Source of the DNA: Brachybacterium aquaticum
Lineage (GTDB): Bacteria; Actinomycetota; Actinomycetes; Actinomycetales; Dermabacteraceae
Reading direction: 5' to 3'
NCBI RefSeq assembly: GCF_014204755.1
Contig: NZ_JACHLZ010000001.1
Location: 124,001-188,000, forward strand
DNA: 64,000 nt
The notes below the pieces were generated by a model. It did no database searches. It was given only the letters and a program-made list of their open reading frames with translations, and was not told the DNA's origin. Made by a program: the position numbers and the translations under genes. Below, one piece after another: positions 59,487-64,000 of the stretch. Position 1 is the stretch's first letter. Each line of letters starts with the position of its first letter.

Positions 59487-62218
59487 ATGTTCGACGGCAG
59501 AGCCGTCACCGAGTCCAGGATCCGACGGTTCACCCGGGAGCACCTGCTGCCGGCGATCCACCCCGAGACCGCCGCGGTCACCCTCACCGCGCACCGCCTG
59601 CCCGGCGAGCCGATCCCGCCGCGCGAGGCGATCGCCGCCGGTGCCGAGTACGCCCCGATCGAGCTCGGCGCGCCGCTCGGCCGCGCCTGGTCCACCACCT
59701 GGCTGCACGTCACCGGCACCGTCCCGGCGCACTGGGCCTCGGACGACGCCTCCGCCCCCGAGCTGCTGGTCGACCTCGCCTTCACCCACCCCGACGACCT
59801 TCCCGGCACCGTCGACGCCGCACGGGAGGCGCTGCGCCCGGCGCTGTCCCGGCCCGCCGGGGACTCGTCCCTCACGGTGCTCGCCACCGGCCACGCCCAC
59901 ATCGACTCCGCCTGGCTTTGGCCCGTGCGCGAGACGGGCCGCAAGGTGGCCCGCACCTTCTCCACCGTGTGCACCCTGCTGGAGGAGGACCCCGAGGCCA
60001 CCTTCTCCGCCTCCTCCGCCCAGCAGTACCGCTGGCTGCGCGACCGCTACCCCGAGCTGTTCGGGAGGATCCGCGAGCACGTCGCCTCCGGTCGCTTCGT
60101 GCCGGTGGGCGGGATGTGGGTCGAGTCTGACACCAACATGCCCGGCTCCGAGGCGATGGCGCGCCAGTTCGTCGCCGGGAAGCGGTTCTTCCTCGAGGAG
60201 TTCGGGGTCGAGACGCGCGAGACCTGGCTGCCGGACTCCTTCGGCTACTCCGCGGCGCTGCCGCAGATCGCCGCGCTCGCCGGCAACGAGAACTTCCTGA
60301 CCCAGAAGGTCTCCTGGAACCAGACGAACACCTTCCCTCATCACACCTTCCGCTGGGAGGGCATCGACGGGACGGACGTGTTCACCCACTTCCCGCCGGC
60401 GGACACTTACAACGGCGAGCTGACGGGTGAGGAGCTGGCCCGCTTCGAGCGAAACTTCAAGGAGAAGGGCCGCGCCACGCTCGGCATGGACCTGTTCCGC
60501 CACGGCGACGGCGGTGGTGGACCCACCCGCGCGATGATGGCCGCCGGTCGCCGCGCCCGCGACCTCGAGGGCTCCCCGAAGGTCGAGTTCGGCACCGCCG
60601 CGGACTTCTTCGACCGCGCCCGCGCCGAGTACCCGGACGCCCCGGTCTGGAACGGCGAGCTGTACCTCGAGCTGCACCGCGGCACCTACTCCGCCCAGCT
60701 CGGCACCAAGCAGGGCAACCGCCGCAGCGAGCACGTGCTGCACGAGGCCGAGCTGCTCGCCGCCCTCGCCGCGGTGCGCACGGGGCACGAGTACCCCTAT
60801 GACGAGCTCGAGGAGCTGTGGCAGCGCACCCTGCTGCTCCAGTTCCACGACATCCTGCCCGACTCCTCGATCGTCTGGGTGCACCGTGAGGCCGAGCGCG
60901 CCCACGCCGAGATCGCCGAGCGCGCCGAGCAGGTCATCGCCGCCGCCCTCGCCGCCCTCGAGGCCGGGGAAGGGGGCAGGCGGCAGGCGGGGACTCCCCG
61001 GCCGACGGGGACGCCGGGGCCGACGGGAATGCGCCGGCCGACGGGCACGGCACGGCCCCGCTGCTGCTGAACACTGCTCCGGTCCCGCGCCGGGGCGTCC
61101 CCGCCTACGCCGCGGGTCAGGCGGAGAACGGCCAGCACGCCGTGGTGGTGATCCGTGAGGGCGAGCGCACCGTGCTGGAGAACGCCGCGCTGCGCGCCGA
61201 GCTCGACGCCGACGGGTCGCTCGTCTCCCTCGTCGACCTCGCCACCGGCAGCGAGACCATCGCCCCCGGCGCCCGCGCCGCGCTGCTGCAGCTGCACCGC
61301 GACCCCCCCAACGCCTGGGACGCCTGGGACATCGACGAGTTCTACCGCCGCACCGTCCGCGACCTCGCGACCCCGCTCGAGGTCACCGCGGGGGAGGAGG
61401 ACGGCGGGGCGCGCGTCGCCTTCACCTACTCGACCGCCGCCGGCGAGGGCGAGGACAGCCGCGGCGTGACCGGCGCGGGCTCCACGATCGTGAAGACCTT
61501 CGTGCTGCGCCCGGGGGACGAATCCCTCGGCATCGAGCTGGACCTGGACTGGAAGGAGCGCAAGAAGGCGCTCAAGCTCGCCTTTCCCCTGGACGTGCGC
61601 GCCGCGCACCTGTCCAGCGAGATCCAGTTCGGGCACGTGGACCGTCCGATCCCCGTGAACACCAGCTGGGACTTCGCCCGCTTCGAGACCTGCGCGCACC
61701 GCTGGGTGCACGCTGCCGAGGGGGACTTCGGGGTGGCGCTCGCCAACGACTCCACCTACGGCCACGACGTGCTGCGCACGGTGCGGGAGTTCGACGGCGG
61801 CACCACCACGACGATCCGCCAGACCCTCGTGCGCGCCCCCGAGTTCCCCGATCCGTCGGCCGACAAATGCTGCTATCGCCTGCGCGTCGCGCTCCGCCCC
61901 GGCGCCGGGATCCCCGGCGCGATCCAGGAGGGCTACCGCCTGAACCTGCCCGAGCGGGAGGTCACCGCCGCGACCGCGGCCGGGGCCGGCGCGCCGCTGG
62001 TCACGGTGCAGGACGCAGCAGGCGCGGGCGCCGGTGCGGCCCCGGGTGCGGGCTCCGGGCAGGTGCTCGTGGAGACCGTGAAGCTCGCCGAGAACCGCTC
62101 CGGCGACCTGGTGCTGCGGCTGTACGAGTCCCTCGGCGTCCGCGCGGAGGCCACCCTCGTGCTCGATCCCGCGCCGGACGGGGGCGCCGCACCTCGGGCG
62201 CCGGCGCCCGACGGCTGA
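59487..62218 (+). pseudogene. GH38 alpha-mannosidase, split by a frameshift near 60971-60976
   Basis: The first frame (59487-61070) has the zinc and nucleophile motifs of GH38: GHAHIDSAWLWPVRET, WLPDSFGYSAALPQI (nucleophile Asp) and LLQFHDILPDSS. It then degrades into PTGTPGPTGM and stops. The C-terminal beta-sandwich continues one frame back (LLLNTAPVPRRGVPAY, then SLVDLATGSETI) to 62218. Joining both gives about 910 residues, normal for the family. One missing G in the run at 60971-60976 explains it: with an extra G the linker reads SPADGDAGADGNAPADG in the later frame. It may be a sequencing error, a true null, or slippage. AGGAGA precedes ATG 59487. Confidence 0.88.
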
Positions 62219-62232
62219 CACGCCCGCCCCGG

Positions 62233-62250
62233 GCCGACGGGCCCGTCGGC
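62233..62250. terminator. Inverted GTCGGC pair between convergent genes
   Basis: GCCGACGGGCCCGTCGGC is a perfect 18-bp palindrome in the 37-bp gap between the mannosidase and FolP2-like genes, formed by two opposed copies of the dispersed motif. A bidirectional end signal is likely. Confidence 0.5.
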
Positions 62251-62255
62251 AGTGC

Positions 62256-63284
62256 TCACACGTTGTGGACGAGCGGTCCTTCGGGCTCGCGCCAGCCGGC
62301 GAGGATCTCGCACATCCGCACCATCCGCACGGTCGCGCGCACGTCGTGGACCCGCAGGATCCGCGCTCCCTTGCGCATCACCCAGGCCGCCGCGGCGAGA
62401 GAGCCTTCCAGGCGCTCCTCCTTCGCCAGCCCCAAGCTCTCGCCCACGAAGTCCTTGCGCGACAGGGCCGCGAGCAGCGGCAGGCCCAGGGAGGCGTACT
62501 CCTGCCAGTCGCGCAGAAGCTCGAGGGTCTGGAGCGTGTTCTTGTTCAGGTCCGGACCGGGATCGACGATCAGCCGGTCGCGGGAGACCCCGGCCTCGAG
62601 CGCCCGCTCCACGCGGGCGGCGAGGAAGTCGCGCACCTCCTCGACCACGTCGTCGTAGCGGGGGCGGAGGAAGGGCCTGCGCGGCTCGGCGACCGAGTGG
62701 GTGATCACGAGCGAGGCGCCCGTGCGCGCGACGACCGGCGCCATCCGCGGGTCCGACAGACCGGTGGTGTCGTTGATGAGGTCCGCGCCCACCTCGATCG
62801 CGGCCTCGGCGACGTCCGCGTGGAAGGTGTCCACCGAGAGCAGCACGTGCGCGGGCAGCTCGGCGCGCAGCGCGGCGACGACGGGGACCACCCGGTCGAT
62901 CTCCTCGGCCACCGGCAGCGGCTCGCCGGGGGCGAACTTCACCCCGCCCACGTCCACGAGGTCCGCGCCCTCGTCGGCCGCGGCGATCCCCGCGGCGACC
63001 GCGGCGTCCAGCCCGAAGGTGCGGCCCTCGTCGAAGAAGGAGTCCTGGGTGCGGTTGACGATCCCCATCACCAGGACCCGGCGCCGGGTGTCCGGCAGCG
63101 GGCGGGGCTGCGGGGCGGTCCTCACGGCCGTCTCCACGGCTGCCCCTGCTGCCCCTGCGGTGGCCGCTGCGACGGTCGCGGGCAGCGCTTCCGGAGCGCT
63201 CAGCACCGGCTCGGAGGGGAGCGATACAGTGACGTCCACCTCGGGAGGACGCCCCGTCGGACTCTCGTCGTACCCGTTGTTCAT
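62256..63284 (-). CDS. FolP2-type dihydropteroate synthase homologue
   Basis: This 342-residue protein has a 65-residue Ala-rich lead, then a pterin-binding TIM barrel: VMGIVNRTQDSFFDEG, ADLVDVGGVKFAPGE, SVDTFHADVA, INDTTGLSD, DPGPDLNKN, LSRKDFVGE and ILRVHDV. The DVGGVKFAPGE loop replaces the DIGGEST(R)PG of true folate enzymes and matches mycobacterial FolP2, which lacks DHPS activity. A folate role is therefore doubtful. GGAGGA precedes ATG 63284. It is divergent from sqdB. Confidence 0.88.
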   Translation of the reverse strand: MNNGYDESPTGRPPEVDVTVSLPSEPVLSAPEALPATVAAATAGAAGAAVETAVRTAPQPRPLPDTRRRVLVMGIVNRTQDSFFDEGRTFGLDAAVAAGIAAADEGADLVDVGGVKFAPGEPLPVAEEIDRVVPVVAALRAELPAHVLLSVDTFHADVAEAAIEVGADLINDTTGLSDPRMAPVVARTGASLVITHSVAEPRRPFLRPRYDDVVEEVRDFLAARVERALEAGVSRDRLIVDPGPDLNKNTLQTLELLRDWQEYASLGLPLLAALSRKDFVGESLGLAKEERLEGSLAAAAWVMRKGARILRVHDVRATVRMVRMCEILAGWREPEGPLVHNV

Positions 63285-63429
63285 GGTCCGTTCCTCCGCT
63301 GTTCGGGCGGGCTTCCCTCATCTTTGAGCGGTACCCGACCTGCACTAGTTTAGGGCGGACATGCACTTGCACAATCCGGCCGTGGGACCTGTCACGGGCC
63401 GGACACCGGACCCTTGGAGGACTCCCGAA

Positions 63430-64000
63430 ATGAAGATCGTCGTCGCCGGCGGAGATGGATTCTGCGGCTGGCCCACCGCCCTGTACCTGTCCCAGAAGGG
63501 GCACGACGTCACGATCGTCGACAACCTGGTGCGCCGCGAGATCGATGTGGAGCTCGGCTCGAACTCCATGACCCCGATCCTGCCGCTCGAGGAGCGCGTG
63601 GCCGCGTGGAAGGAGGTCTCCGGCAAGGACATCGAGGTCCGCATCGCCGACCTCACCGACTACGACGCCGTCGCCTCGGTCTTCCAGGAGACCCAGCCCG
63701 AGGCCTTCGTGCACTTCGCCGAGCACCGCTCCGCGCCGTACTCGATGATCGACCGCGAGCACGCGATCGAGAACCACCGCAACAACGTCGAGGGCACCCT
63801 GAACGTCCTGTGGGCGATCAAGGACTTCGCCCCGGACTGCCACCTCGTCAAGCTCGGCACCATGGGCGAGTACGGCCAGCCGAACATCGACATCGAGGAG
63901 GGCTGGATCGAGATCGAGCACAAGGGCCGCAAGGACCGCCTGCCGTTCCCGAAGGCCCCCGGCTCCTTCTACCACCTCACCAAGGTGCACGACAGCGACA
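63430..64000 (+). CDS. sqdB: UDP-sulfoquinovose synthase (SqdB/SQD1), 5' part only
   Basis: The first 190 residues run off the right edge. Rossmann loop VAGGDGFCGWPTALYLS, VDNLVRREIDVELGSNSMTPI, FAEHRSAPYSMIDRE, HNNVEGTLNVLWAI-like RNNVEGTLNVLWAI and LVKLGTMGEYGQPNIDIEEG all match plant SQD1. The Thr in GTMGEYG and the YHLTK start are in place. The enzyme makes UDP-sulfoquinovose from UDP-glucose and sulfite, the head-group donor for the sulfolipid SQDG or sulfoquinovose glycans. The partner glycosyltransferase would lie past the edge. GAGGACTCCCGAA gives a ribosome site before ATG 63430; TAGTTT at about 63348 may be the -10. Confidence 0.92.
   Translation, partial: MKIVVAGGDGFCGWPTALYLSQKGHDVTIVDNLVRREIDVELGSNSMTPILPLEERVAAWKEVSGKDIEVRIADLTDYDAVASVFQETQPEAFVHFAEHRSAPYSMIDREHAIENHRNNVEGTLNVLWAIKDFAPDCHLVKLGTMGEYGQPNIDIEEGWIEIEHKGRKDRLPFPKAPGSFYHLTKVHDSD

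Noticed and set aside
60966..60978. Classical -1 programmed frameshift site in the mannosidase
   Set aside because: The GAA GGG GGC context does not fit the X XXY YYZ slippery rule, and no clear stimulatory structure was seen; an indel is simpler.

Overview
The window is high-GC DNA from an actinobacterium. The strongest clues are a complete fhaA-fhaB-pstP-rodA-pbpA-pknA-pknB cluster with crgA, DUF881 and class E sortase genes beside it, a FolP2-type DHPS homologue, frequent GTG starts, ATGA or GTGA gene overlaps, and many leaderless promoters (TANNNT 6-7 nt before the start codon). The gene mix and coding style fit Micrococcales, plausibly Brachybacterium or a relative. That genus call is inference only; no 16S gene is present.

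Layout. 1-6.36 kb: a flavin disulfide reductase (cut by the window edge) and a TPP-riboswitch-controlled thiamine operon (thiD-tenA fusion, MFS transporter, thiM, thiE). 6.5-10.9 kb: sbcDC. 11-14 kb: a truncated TetR remnant, VanZ-like protein, fabH, a small lipoprotein. 14.1-18.7 kb: DUF456 protein plus a heterodimeric ABC exporter. 18.8-22 kb: a methyltransferase, a first AbiEi/DUF559 gene bracketed by 60-bp palindromic repeats, and a DUF6318 protein. 22.2-26.2 kb: a second heterodimeric ABC exporter. 26.5-29.3 kb: a polar amino-acid ABC importer with an operator over its promoter. 29.4-30.6 kb: a second AbiEi/DUF559 gene bracketed by two related long palindromes.

30.7-36.9 kb: a divergent cluster that reads as a full ether-lipid pathway: fatty acyl-CoA reductase fused to a HAD phosphatase, SDR reductase, PlsC acyltransferase and alkyl-DHAP synthase. 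36.9-42 kb: a histidine phosphatase, ThuA and Gfo/Idh proteins, and a divergent CDF metal exporter/ArsR pair with a shared operator. 42.2 kb: tRNA-Arg(ACG). 42.4-46.1 kb: LppM-type lipoprotein, crgA, DUF881 protein, class E sortase, a small membrane protein. 46.2-56.3 kb: pabA and the Ser/Thr kinase, cell-shape and FHA operon on the minus strand. 56.5-64 kb: L,D-transpeptidase, two tandem serine-hydrolase paralogues, a frameshifted GH38 alpha-mannosidase, a FolP2-like protein and the start of a UDP-sulfoquinovose synthase.

Two features cut across the window. First, two AbiEi/DUF559 nuclease-like genes are each bracketed by a different family of long palindromes. Second, the short sequence GTCGGCC (or its complement) recurs in linkers of many proteins (as PSAD/ADG repeats) and in intergenic inverted pairs at gene ends.
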